From the NCBI GenBank assembly GCA_947630465.1, contig CANRHT010000130.1, forward strand, positions 1 to 5,312: DNA of 5,312 bases. Direction: 5' to 3'. The stretch is from an uncultured Pseudomonadaceae bacterium. GTDB taxonomy: Bacteria; Pseudomonadota; Gammaproteobacteria; Pseudomonadales; Pseudomonadaceae. Position 1 is the stretch's first letter, and every line of letters begins with the position of its first letter. This document shows positions 1 to 5,312 of this stretch, piece after piece. A program made the translations under genes and the position numbers. The notes under the pieces were generated by a model, which made no database searches, was not told the origin of the DNA, and worked only from the letters and a program-made list of their open reading frames with translations.

Positions 1-755
1 ACCAGATACACCGGCCAAGAAAACTCGGGGGCATGCGCCACGCGCTCTAAGGTACCTTCAGCAATATGCGACTCAACCACACGGGTTCTAAAATAACCGC
101 GCCCGCCTTCTTGCAACATGGTCTGCAGCGCCAAGGCGCCCACATTACAGCGCAGCGTACTGTGAATATGCTGCGGCAACACGGCATCATGCTGCTGGCG
201 AAATAAAGGCCCCCAATCCACATAGATATAGGGCTCAGGCTGCAGCACCGACTGCACTTGTACCAGTTTTTCCTCAAGCAACTGCTCAACCTGCAAGCCC
301 GGCCAATAATGCGGTTGGTGCATCAACACCGCATCAAGTTCAGCACTTTCTAGCTTTTTACATAAAGTCGCTACGTCATGCACACTGGCATGCACGGCAT
401 AATCAGACTGTTGTTTAGACAGCTGGATAAACCAGTCTTTGAGCAATGGATTCCACAAGGTGGTTTCTGCCGCCAAACGCACCTGCACTTGCAAACTTTG
501 GGCAAAAGGTAAAGCCGTGCGCGCCGCTTCCCAAGTGTGTACGAGTTGGTGGGCATAATGTACAAAATGCTCGCCATGCACTGTTAAGCTAGCACCGGCA
601 CGGTTACGCACAAATAGTGAGCAATGGAGTTGCGCCTCAAGATTTTTTATCCGCGCCGTCACTGTGGTCTGAGTGACACATAACTGCTCTGCCGCCGCAA
701 TAAAACTGCCACAGCGCACAATCACTAAAAATGTCCGAGCCAGTTCAATATCCAT
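1..755 (-). CDS. LysR-family transcriptional regulator, HdfR-like (partial, C-terminus off window)
   Basis: This is a DNA-binding regulator of the LysR family, read leftwards from an ATG at 755-753; 251 residues are visible and no stop is reached. The N-terminus (MDIELARTFLVIVRCGSF) opens a typical LysR winged helix-turn-helix at about residues 1-60, with AAEQLCVTQTTVTARIKNLE as the recognition region and LFVRNRAGASLT as the wing. A linker helix (HTWEAARTAL) and the start of the effector-binding domain follow. The features TWEAAR, LWNPLLKDW and YVDWGPLF resemble E. coli HdfR, a repressor of flhDC, more than generic LysR proteins. I recall this from family knowledge; no search was run. LysR proteins are usually about 300 residues, so roughly 50 are missing. 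A weak ribosome site (AGAG) precedes the ATG. The gene is divergent from the dosC-like gene, 98 bp away, so it may regulate it. Effector and targets are unknown. Confidence 0.93.
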   Translation of the reverse strand, partial: MDIELARTFLVIVRCGSFIAAAEQLCVTQTTVTARIKNLEAQLHCSLFVRNRAGASLTVHGEHFVHYAHQLVHTWEAARTALPFAQSLQVQVRLAAETTLWNPLLKDWFIQLSKQQSDYAVHASVHDVATLCKKLESAELDAVLMHQPHYWPGLQVEQLLEEKLVQVQSVLQPEPYIYVDWGPLFRQQHDAVLPQHIHSTLRCNVGALALQTMLQEGGRGYFRTRVVESHIAEGTLERVAHAPEFSWPVYL

Positions 756-784
756 TCATCTCTAAACCTTTGCCTGCCAATTAT

Positions 785-825
785 TGTTCGAGTGGACTGG
801 GATTAAATAGTGCAGTCTGCGAACA
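785..825. repeat. Imperfect inverted repeat, candidate LysR-type operator
   Basis: TGTTCG (785-790) pairs with CGAACA (820-825), and inside them GACTG (795-799) pairs with CAGTC (813-817). The arms differ by two bases in the inner spacing. The right arm also contains the small perfect palindrome GCAGTCTGC (812-820). The structure is centred in the divergent region and overlaps the most plausible promoter positions of both genes, as expected for an operator. Binding by the neighbouring LysR-type protein is inference; a chance origin cannot be excluded for such short arms. Confidence 0.4.
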
Positions 826-841
826 TATACAAAATCATAGT

Positions 842-846
842 AGAAG
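842..846 (+). promoter_or_regulatory. Probable ribosome binding site of dosC
   Basis: AGAAG lies seven bases before the ATG at 854. It is a weak Shine-Dalgarno match but correctly spaced. It supports starting the protein at 854 and not at the upstream in-frame ATG at 731. Confidence 0.45.
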
Positions 847-853
847 TTACACC

Positions 854-2215
854 ATGACCCAGACCTCGACTGAACAATTGTTAAAAGAATGGCAACAGTT
901 GCTTAACGATACGCCAGAGAGCATCACTCATTGCGCCCAACAGTTGGCTCAGCAGCATGCTGAGACATTAGCTAAAAGCTTTTATCAGCACATGCTTGCA
1001 GACCTCGCAGCCGCTCAATTTTTATCCCACGAGCAGGTGCATGAACGCTTAAGTGGTTCAATGCAGCGCTGGATTATTGCCTTATTTAGCCTCACTCGTG
1101 ACGACGATACACGCCCCGTCATTGCTCATCAAAAACATATTGGCGATGTGCATGCGCGTATCGATATTCCAGTGCATTTGGTGCTACGTGGCGCTCGCGT
1201 CTTAAAAGATACTGTGGCTCAATTATTAGAGGTCAATGCACAGTACCAAGACTGCTTAGTATTTATTAGCACTCTGATCGATATGGCAATGGAAGTGATG
1301 AGTCAGGCCTATGCCGTATCCCATGACCATAATGCACGTGCTGAAGAGTCGTATCGTTTATTTTCCATTGCGCAAAACTCCGCCCATGAAAAAGACCGTC
1401 AACGCGCTGCTTTGTTGGATTGGGAAAATCAGTGCATGTTTGATATTGCGATGGGCTTGCAATTTTCACAGCTTAACTCCTTATCAGCATCCGAGTTTGG
1501 CTTATGGTTCCGCCATAAAGGCGCACATGCCTTCGAAGGCAGCCATGAGACCACTTTGATTGGTGAAACCATCGACAAGATCGATACTGTTGTTTTACCC
1601 ATGCTGAAACTGGCACAAGCAGACCCACAACAACACCAGCAATTGCTACGCAATCTGCATGAGCAAGTCCAAAGTATTGCTTACCTGTTAGACACTTTAT
1701 TTGATCAGGTCAGCGAGCTTGAAAGTGGACGCGATGTGCTGACCCACTTGTTAAATCGCAAGTTTTTACCCGTAGTGCTGGGCAAAGAAATCAGCTACGC
1801 ACGTCAACACCAGCGTAAATTTTGTCTGTTAATGATCGATGCTGATTATTTCAAAGTCGTGAATGATACTCACGGCCATGAATCAGGCGATGTGGTGTTG
1901 CAGCAATTAGCTGGGCTGTTGAGTAACAGCTGTCGCAGTGGTGATTATGTTTTTCGCTTAGGCGGCGAAGAGTTCTTGATGCTGTTGGTTGATGTTGACA
2001 GCGAGCAGGCGTGTAAAGTGGCCGAAAAAATTCGTGCCACTATCGCTAAAGAAGAATTTCGTTTACCGCGTGGCAACACAGCACAAATGACTGTCAGCAT
2101 TGGTGTAACCGAATATAACGGCCATCCCGACCCTCAGCAGTTACTCAACAAAGCCGATGAGGCACTGTATAAAGCCAAAGGTTTAGGCCGTAACCGCGTG
2201 ATTACTGCGGACTGA
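854..2215 (+). CDS. dosC: Globin-coupled oxygen-sensing diguanylate cyclase, DosC-like
   Basis: This cytoplasmic enzyme should make c-di-GMP from two GTP under control of oxygen bound to haem. It has 453 residues and resembles E. coli DosC (YddV) along its whole length. Residues 1-155 form a sensor globin: SFYQHML holds the distal tyrosine (Y44, DosC Y43), L66 matches DosC L65, and DVHARIDIP holds the proximal haem histidine (H100, DosC H98). Residues about 165-285 are the middle domain, with FGLWFRHKG (215-223). The GGDEF domain covers about 290-453: DVLTHLLNR, metal-binding D329, the active site GGEEF (370-374), and an inhibitory I-site RSGD (361-364) spaced five residues before it. The enzyme therefore looks active and product-inhibited. 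The frame is open upstream to an ATG at 731, but that start would overlap the divergent gene and add 41 residues absent from DosC. No DosP phosphodiesterase partner is in the window. Confidence 0.95.
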   Translation: MTQTSTEQLLKEWQQLLNDTPESITHCAQQLAQQHAETLAKSFYQHMLADLAAAQFLSHEQVHERLSGSMQRWIIALFSLTRDDDTRPVIAHQKHIGDVHARIDIPVHLVLRGARVLKDTVAQLLEVNAQYQDCLVFISTLIDMAMEVMSQAYAVSHDHNARAEESYRLFSIAQNSAHEKDRQRAALLDWENQCMFDIAMGLQFSQLNSLSASEFGLWFRHKGAHAFEGSHETTLIGETIDKIDTVVLPMLKLAQADPQQHQQLLRNLHEQVQSIAYLLDTLFDQVSELESGRDVLTHLLNRKFLPVVLGKEISYARQHQRKFCLLMIDADYFKVVNDTHGHESGDVVLQQLAGLLSNSCRSGDYVFRLGGEEFLMLLVDVDSEQACKVAEKIRATIAKEEFRLPRGNTAQMTVSIGVTEYNGHPDPQQLLNKADEALYKAKGLGRNRVITAD

Positions 2216-2245
2216 TCGACATCCTATGGCTGGCAAAAATATCCT

Positions 2246-2292
2246 TTGTGCGCACTACTGATTGGCGCTTGCCTCTTATCAGTAGCGCACAA
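2246..2292. repeat. Long hairpin between dosC and dsbA, possible terminator or mRNA-end structure
   Basis: The left arm (2246-2262, TTGTGCGCACTACTGAT) pairs with the right arm (2278-2292, ATCAGTAGCGCACAA). This gives 15 base pairs interrupted only by a two-base AC bulge on the left side. The 15-base loop contains GGC-GCTT-GCC, which could form a further small stem. It begins 30 bases after the dosC stop. No T-run follows on the plus strand, so it is not a standard intrinsic terminator. On the minus strand an ATTTTT run lies a few bases beyond the stem. It could end or protect the dosC transcript, or be a dispersed REP-like repeat. Confidence 0.7.
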
Positions 2293-2303
2293 CGGCACTG
2301 TCC

Positions 2304-2325
2304 ATTAACATGGGCTTAAGTTAAT
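2304..2325. promoter_or_regulatory. Short inverted repeat ATTAAC-N10-GTTAAT before dsbA, possible operator
   Basis: ATTAAC (2304-2309) and GTTAAT (2320-2325) are perfect reverse complements separated by ten bases. The spacer ends in TTAA, so CTTAAG forms another palindrome. The site ends 27 bases before the dsbA ATG, where a promoter is expected. TAATTT (2322-2327) could be a -10 box, but no good -35 box is found 16-18 bases upstream. The symmetry and position fit a dimeric regulator site. The regulator is unknown. Confidence 0.3.
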
Positions 2326-2342
2326 TTATTGCCAACCCTTTT

Positions 2343-2346
2343 GGAG
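2343..2346 (+). promoter_or_regulatory. Ribosome binding site of dsbA (start-deciding)
   Basis: GGAG lies six bases before the ATG at 2353. This sets the dsbA start at 2353 and argues against the in-frame TTG at 2329, which would put eight extra residues before the signal peptide. Confidence 0.8.
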
Positions 2347-2352
2347 TTCACT

Positions 2353-2982
2353 ATGCGCAAGTTACTTATCTCAGCTTTACTTGTGGGCGCTAGCCTCGTA
2401 GCACCTGGCACTTTTGCTCAAGAGTTGGCTGAGGGTCGTAATTACATCACGCTCAGCAGCCCAGTTCCGACCGTACAACCAGAAAAAATCGAAGTTGTGG
2501 AACTGTTTTGGTATGGCTGCCCACACTGTTATCAGCTTGAAGCCGCTATCAATCCTTGGTCAGCCAAGCTCCCTGAAGACGTGAATTTTGTCCGCGTGCC
2601 AGCCATGTTTGGTGGTATTTGGAATATGCACGGTCAACTGTTTTACACCTTAGAAACCCTGAAAGCTGATGAAAGCGTGCACAACAGCATCTTTAACGCA
2701 TTACACAATGCTGGCCGTAAATTGTCATCAGTTGATGAAATCGCTGAGTTTGTAGCGCAGCAAGGCATTGATAAAGACCTGTTTAAGAAAACTTGGAATT
2801 CATTTAGCGTAAAAAGCCAAATGGAAAAAGCTAAGAAACTTGCGCTGGCTTATCAAATCAGTGGCGTGCCTGCGATCGTCGTCAATGGCAAATACCGTTT
2901 TGATATTGGTATGGCCGGTGGTTTACAAGAAACTGTTGATGTGGCCGATGCACTGATTGAAAAAGAACGTCAAGCCCAATAG
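2353..2982 (+). CDS. dsbA: Periplasmic thiol:disulfide oxidoreductase DsbA
   Basis: DsbA introduces disulfide bonds into exported proteins and is reoxidised by membrane DsbB, which is not in this window. The protein has 209 residues, normal for the family. Residues 1-22 are a Sec signal peptide: MRK, a hydrophobic core, then a likely signal peptidase I site after GTFA. The thioredoxin fold starts at VVELFWYGCPHCYQLE, with the redox-active CPHC at 56-59. The inserted helical domain spans roughly 75-165. The cis-proline loop is SGVPAIVVNGKYRFD, with V172-P173. All catalytic elements are present, and the only two cysteines are those of the active site. The pattern matches pseudomonad DsbA1. It is the first gene of a tight three-gene block with the EEP and dgcP genes; substrates in such bacteria include envelope, secretion and flagellar proteins. 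Confidence 0.97.
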   Translation: MRKLLISALLVGASLVAPGTFAQELAEGRNYITLSSPVPTVQPEKIEVVELFWYGCPHCYQLEAAINPWSAKLPEDVNFVRVPAMFGGIWNMHGQLFYTLETLKADESVHNSIFNALHNAGRKLSSVDEIAEFVAQQGIDKDLFKKTWNSFSVKSQMEKAKKLALAYQISGVPAIVVNGKYRFDIGMAGGLQETVDVADALIEKERQAQ

Positions 2983-2986
2983 GAGG
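2981..2986 (+). promoter_or_regulatory. Consensus Shine-Dalgarno overlapping the dsbA stop codon
   Basis: AGGAGG is a perfect Shine-Dalgarno and shares two bases with the TAG stop of dsbA (2980-2982). The GTG at 2992 follows after five bases. The overlap suggests translational coupling of the EEP gene to dsbA, and it justifies the GTG start. Confidence 0.8.
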
Positions 2987-2991
2987 CTGCC

Positions 2992-3867
2992 GTGCTGCTA
3001 CCACGCCGTTTAAGTAAAGAGCGCTCAATTATTTGCTGCGACGCCAATTACAATGTGCTGTGCAGCCCCGATGTATTGCCGCGTAACGAGCGGCACATAC
3101 GCCTGCTGAGCTTTAATATTCAGGTCGGTATCAGCACGAGCGCGTACAGGCATTATGTGACGCGCAGCTGGAAGCATCTCATTCCGCATCAAGAGCGTTA
3201 CCGTAATCTAGAAAAAATCGGTTTCTTGCTGGGCGACTATGACATTGTTGCGCTACAAGAAGCCGATGGCGGCAGTTTACGCTCCGGTAATATCAACCAA
3301 GTTCAACAGTTGGCACAATTGGGTAATTTCCCCTATTGGTACCAACAGCGCAATCGTAACCTCGGGCCTTTTGCCCAACACAGTAACGGCTTACTCAGTC
3401 GCTTTCAGCCTGAACGCTTAGAGGATCACCCACTGCCCGGCCCTGCTGGACGTGGCGCTATTCTCGCGCAAATTGGTCAAGGTGCTGATGCCATTGCCGT
3501 TGTCTCTATGCACCTTGCGCTCGGTGCCAAAGCGCGTACGCGTCAGCTGTCTTATGTGCGCGCTATTGTCAGTGACTATCAACACATCGTCTTGATGGGT
3601 GATATGAATACCCATGCTGACAGTCTGCTGCTCAATTCACCACTCAGTGATTTAAATTTACGCGCAGCACAAACAGCCGCCACGTTCCCAAGCTGGAAAC
3701 CACAACGCTGTTTAGATCACATCTTAATCAGCTCTGAGCTCGAAGTGGCCAATATGTCCGTGTTGCCCATACCGATTTCTGATCACTTGCCAGTCTCCAT
3801 GGATATTATTTTACCTAACCAGGGTTCTGCACAATCTTATCAATTTTCACCGCAGTCACATGGATGA
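2992..3867 (+). CDS. Endonuclease/exonuclease/phosphatase (EEP) superfamily hydrolase
   Basis: This is a metal-dependent phosphoesterase of the EEP (DNase I/Exo III-like) fold, 291 residues, starting at GTG. The family motifs appear in order: LLSFNIQVG (N42), DIVALQEADGG (E90), VVSMHLALG (H174), VLMGDMNTHAD (D204, N206), CLDHILIS (D242, H243) and ISDHLPVSMDI (D264, H265). The active site is therefore complete. No signal peptide is seen, so it should be cytoplasmic. The first 35 residues before the fold contain three cysteines, including a CC pair (15-16). The ending runs past the last strand in a short Q/S-rich tail. It lies nine bases after dsbA and three before dgcP, the same order as in Pseudomonas. 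The substrate is unknown: nucleic acid, a lipid or a small phosphodiester are all possible, and the motifs do not decide. Confidence 0.93.
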   Translation: MLLPRRLSKERSIICCDANYNVLCSPDVLPRNERHIRLLSFNIQVGISTSAYRHYVTRSWKHLIPHQERYRNLEKIGFLLGDYDIVALQEADGGSLRSGNINQVQQLAQLGNFPYWYQQRNRNLGPFAQHSNGLLSRFQPERLEDHPLPGPAGRGAILAQIGQGADAIAVVSMHLALGAKARTRQLSYVRAIVSDYQHIVLMGDMNTHADSLLLNSPLSDLNLRAAQTAATFPSWKPQRCLDHILISSELEVANMSVLPIPISDHLPVSMDIILPNQGSAQSYQFSPQSHG

Positions 3868-3870
3868 TCT

Positions 3871-5312
3871 ATGTCGAACGATACACACGAGTGGAAGAAA
3901 AAGTATTTAGCGCTGCTTGATCAACACGAGCACCTTGAGTCAGGTTTTTCACAGCAGACGGAACTACTCAAGCGCGCGCTGATCCGCAGCAGCCTAGCCG
4001 CTGAAGGCAATGACCCACAACTGGATCAACAACTGCAGTTGTTACGTACTTTATTGCGTAAAGATTTGAACAATTACGAGCTCGAGCAGCATATTGATCA
4101 GCTTGAAGCCGCCGTTTTAAAATCAGAAACCAACCTGCAGCAACGTAAAGATATGCTCAGCACAACCCTGAGCCACTTTGTGCAGCAACTGCAACAATTA
4201 CAGCCGCCCAAAGATGTCACAAAAGAGCTTAAAGCCTTTGAAAAATCACTGCAAAAACAGCTGAATCAACCTTACAACACCTATAATGTGATCCAACAGT
4301 TACAACAACTGCAGTCACGCGCCATCAGTGCCAACACCGAGCAGAATGAGTCCAGTCCAGCCGGTGAATCGACACCGGGATTATTTGCCCGTTTATTCAA
4401 ATCCAATAATGCTGCACCGCAGCCTATTACCCTTGAAACTGAAGTCGACACGTCAAGTACAACAGCGAGCGCAGCCGAGCACTGTGTGATCACTACCAGT
4501 GAACTTTTCACGCAACCCATTCCGGAAGAAGCCAGAGCGGCAGCTGACACTATTGAAACTATTGAAACTGCAGAGGTTGCAGAGGTTGCAGAGGTTGCAG
4601 AGGTTGCAGAGGTTGCAGAGCCTAGCGCAGTGTCGTCTGATGACAATGAATTGTTTGCTGAAACTGATTCCAGCTATACATTGCCGCAACTCTCAGAAAC
4701 CCCTTATAGTGCCGTTGCACAGCATATTCACACCACCTTGACCGAGTTGCTCAACGAACTGCCTGTGACGGATAGGCATGAACTGCAAGCCGCCTCACTG
4801 CGCGAACGTATTGATCAAGGCCTGAACTGGTACGAACTTGCACCCCTGCTCGATGAACTCTCCCTCTTCATTATTGCGCTGACCAGTGGCACTGACAGCG
4901 AGCTCGAACAATACCTACTTGAACTCAACCAGCGCTTGGCGACTTTTTATGAAACGCTGCAAGAAACCTCCAGTGGCTACAGCGAGTCGGTCAAAGATGC
5001 GCAAGTGCTTGATAATGATTTACGCGAGCATGTCACCAGCTTTCATGATGATATCCACACCTCCACCGATCTTGATGACTTAAAGAAGCTGGTGGATACC
5101 CGCCTTGATCGTTTTATCAGCACCTTGCAGGTCTATCAAGAAAAGCGTGAACGCAACGACAGTGCCATCCTTGAACGTTTCGCGACAATGACTGCCTATT
5201 CACAGCAAATGGAACAAGAAGCGCAATTACTCACACAAAAGCTAGAAGAACAACGCCAAAAAGCGCTGCTAGATCCTCTTACAGGTCTAGCGAACCGAGC
5301 CGCATGGAATGA
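3871..5312 (+). CDS. dgcP: Diguanylate cyclase DgcP-like, coiled-coil with C-terminal GGDEF (partial, 3' end off window)
   Basis: This should be a c-di-GMP synthase. Codons for 480 residues are visible, plus two bases, with no stop; the frame breaks off at DPLTGLANR (468-476), the motif that opens a GGDEF domain. Its catalytic core of about 160 residues lies beyond the edge. Residues 1-155 are helical and Q/L/E-rich (coiled coil), starting MSNDTHEWKKKYLALL, which I recall as resembling the N-terminus of P. aeruginosa DgcP (PA5487). Residues about 156-275 are an acidic, low-complexity linker holding the AEV repeat. Residues about 276-400 form a second helical region, followed by a coiled coil up to the GGDEF. 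No membrane segment or signal peptide is seen. DgcP proteins are known to go to the cell pole through FimV. The start lies three bases after the EEP stop, with only a weak GGA as ribosome site, so coupling is likely. Confidence 0.9.
   Translation, partial: MSNDTHEWKKKYLALLDQHEHLESGFSQQTELLKRALIRSSLAAEGNDPQLDQQLQLLRTLLRKDLNNYELEQHIDQLEAAVLKSETNLQQRKDMLSTTLSHFVQQLQQLQPPKDVTKELKAFEKSLQKQLNQPYNTYNVIQQLQQLQSRAISANTEQNESSPAGESTPGLFARLFKSNNAAPQPITLETEVDTSSTTASAAEHCVITTSELFTQPIPEEARAAADTIETIETAEVAEVAEVAEVAEVAEPSAVSSDDNELFAETDSSYTLPQLSETPYSAVAQHIHTTLTELLNELPVTDRHELQAASLRERIDQGLNWYELAPLLDELSLFIIALTSGTDSELEQYLLELNQRLATFYETLQETSSGYSESVKDAQVLDNDLREHVTSFHDDIHTSTDLDDLKKLVDTRLDRFISTLQVYQEKRERNDSAILERFATMTAYSQQMEQEAQLLTQKLEEQRQKALLDPLTGLANRAAWN
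4552..4620 (+). repeat. In-frame 9-bp tandem repeats inside dgcP (IET x2, then AEV x5 plus AE)
   Basis: ATTGAAACT occurs twice (4552-4569), followed by five identical copies of GCAGAGGTT (4570-4614) and a partial sixth, GCAGAG (4615-4620). They encode IET-IET and then AEV five times plus AE, residues 228-250. The five copies are identical at every base, including the third codon positions, which points to recent expansion by slippage. Because the unit is nine bases, copy changes keep the frame and only alter the length of the acidic linker. Confidence 0.95.

Larger units (their letters stand above)
756..853. promoter_or_regulatory. Divergent intergenic control region between the lysR-type gene and dosC
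   Basis: These 98 bases separate two divergent start codons and must carry signals for both genes. They are more AT-rich than the flanking coding DNA. A possible plus-strand promoter is TTAAAT (803-808), 17 bases, then TATACA (826-831), but both boxes match the sigma-70 consensus poorly. On the minus strand TATGAT and TTTAAT resemble -10 boxes, without a good -35 partner at normal spacing. LysR proteins commonly bind such divergent regions, so autoregulation and control of dosC are plausible but not shown. Confidence 0.5.

Noticed and set aside
47..577. Two minus-strand open frames (47-289 and 371-577)
   Set aside because: They lie in other frames of the LysR gene, which runs uninterrupted from 755 to the window edge and has clear family motifs.
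731..853. Upstream in-frame extension of the dosC-like gene, starting at the ATG at 731
   Set aside because: It would overlap the start of the divergent LysR gene, has no convincing ribosome site, and adds 41 residues with no counterpart in DosC. The ATG at 854 places the haem histidine and distal tyrosine within two residues of their DosC positions.
2246..2300. Calling the 2246-2292 hairpin a classical rho-independent terminator
   Set aside because: The right arm is followed by CGGCACTGTCC, with no T-run on the plus strand, so only a hairpin of uncertain role is reported.
2329..2352. TTG start giving eight extra residues before the dsbA signal peptide
   Set aside because: GGAG at 2343-2346 is correctly spaced for the ATG at 2353, and MRKLLISALL is a normal signal-peptide beginning.
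4470..4510. A frameshift or gene break in the low-complexity linker of dgcP
   Set aside because: The frame from 3871 reads without a stop to the window end and reaches DPLTGLANR in frame, so the gene is intact as far as visible.
4281..4741. Overlapping open frames on both strands with SAT, NLC or QRL repeats
   Set aside because: They are by-products of the 9-bp repeat, which reads without stops in several frames. The dgcP frame is continuous, with a family-like N-terminus and a GGDEF opening motif.

Overview
The window looks like chromosomal DNA from a gammaproteobacterium related to Pseudomonas. The main reason is the block dsbA, then an endonuclease/exonuclease/phosphatase (EEP) gene, then a coiled-coil GGDEF gene. 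That order matches the known pseudomonad dsbA1-EEP-dgcP operon. Base composition, judged by eye, is near 50% GC, well below P. aeruginosa. This suggests one of the lower-GC relatives (Thiopseudomonas or Denitrificimonas type), but the sequence does not fix the genus.

Layout. (1) 1-755, minus strand: an HdfR-like LysR-family regulator whose C-terminus lies beyond the left edge. (2) 756-853: a short divergent regulatory region holding an imperfect palindrome. (3) 854-2215, plus strand: a globin-coupled diguanylate cyclase that aligns end to end with E. coli DosC, including the haem ligands. (4) 2216-2352: an intergenic region with a strong hairpin and a second, shorter inverted repeat just before dsbA. 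(5) 2353-2982: dsbA, the periplasmic thiol oxidase. (6) 2992-3867: an EEP-superfamily hydrolase with a complete active site, probably translationally coupled to dsbA. (7) 3871 to the right edge: dgcP, a long coiled-coil protein with an unusual in-frame 9-bp tandem repeat. It is cut off just as its GGDEF domain begins.

How the genes may work together. Two different c-di-GMP synthases flank dsbA and the EEP gene. One should be controlled by haem-bound oxygen. The other belongs to a family known for polar localisation through FimV. With the HdfR-like regulator (E. coli HdfR represses the flagellar master operon), the region reads as a motile/sessile decision locus linked to oxygen and envelope redox state. 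The individual gene calls are strong. The functional link between the two halves is inference from proximity. No mobile element, CRISPR array, tRNA or rRNA was seen, and no stretch over 300 bases lacks a gene.
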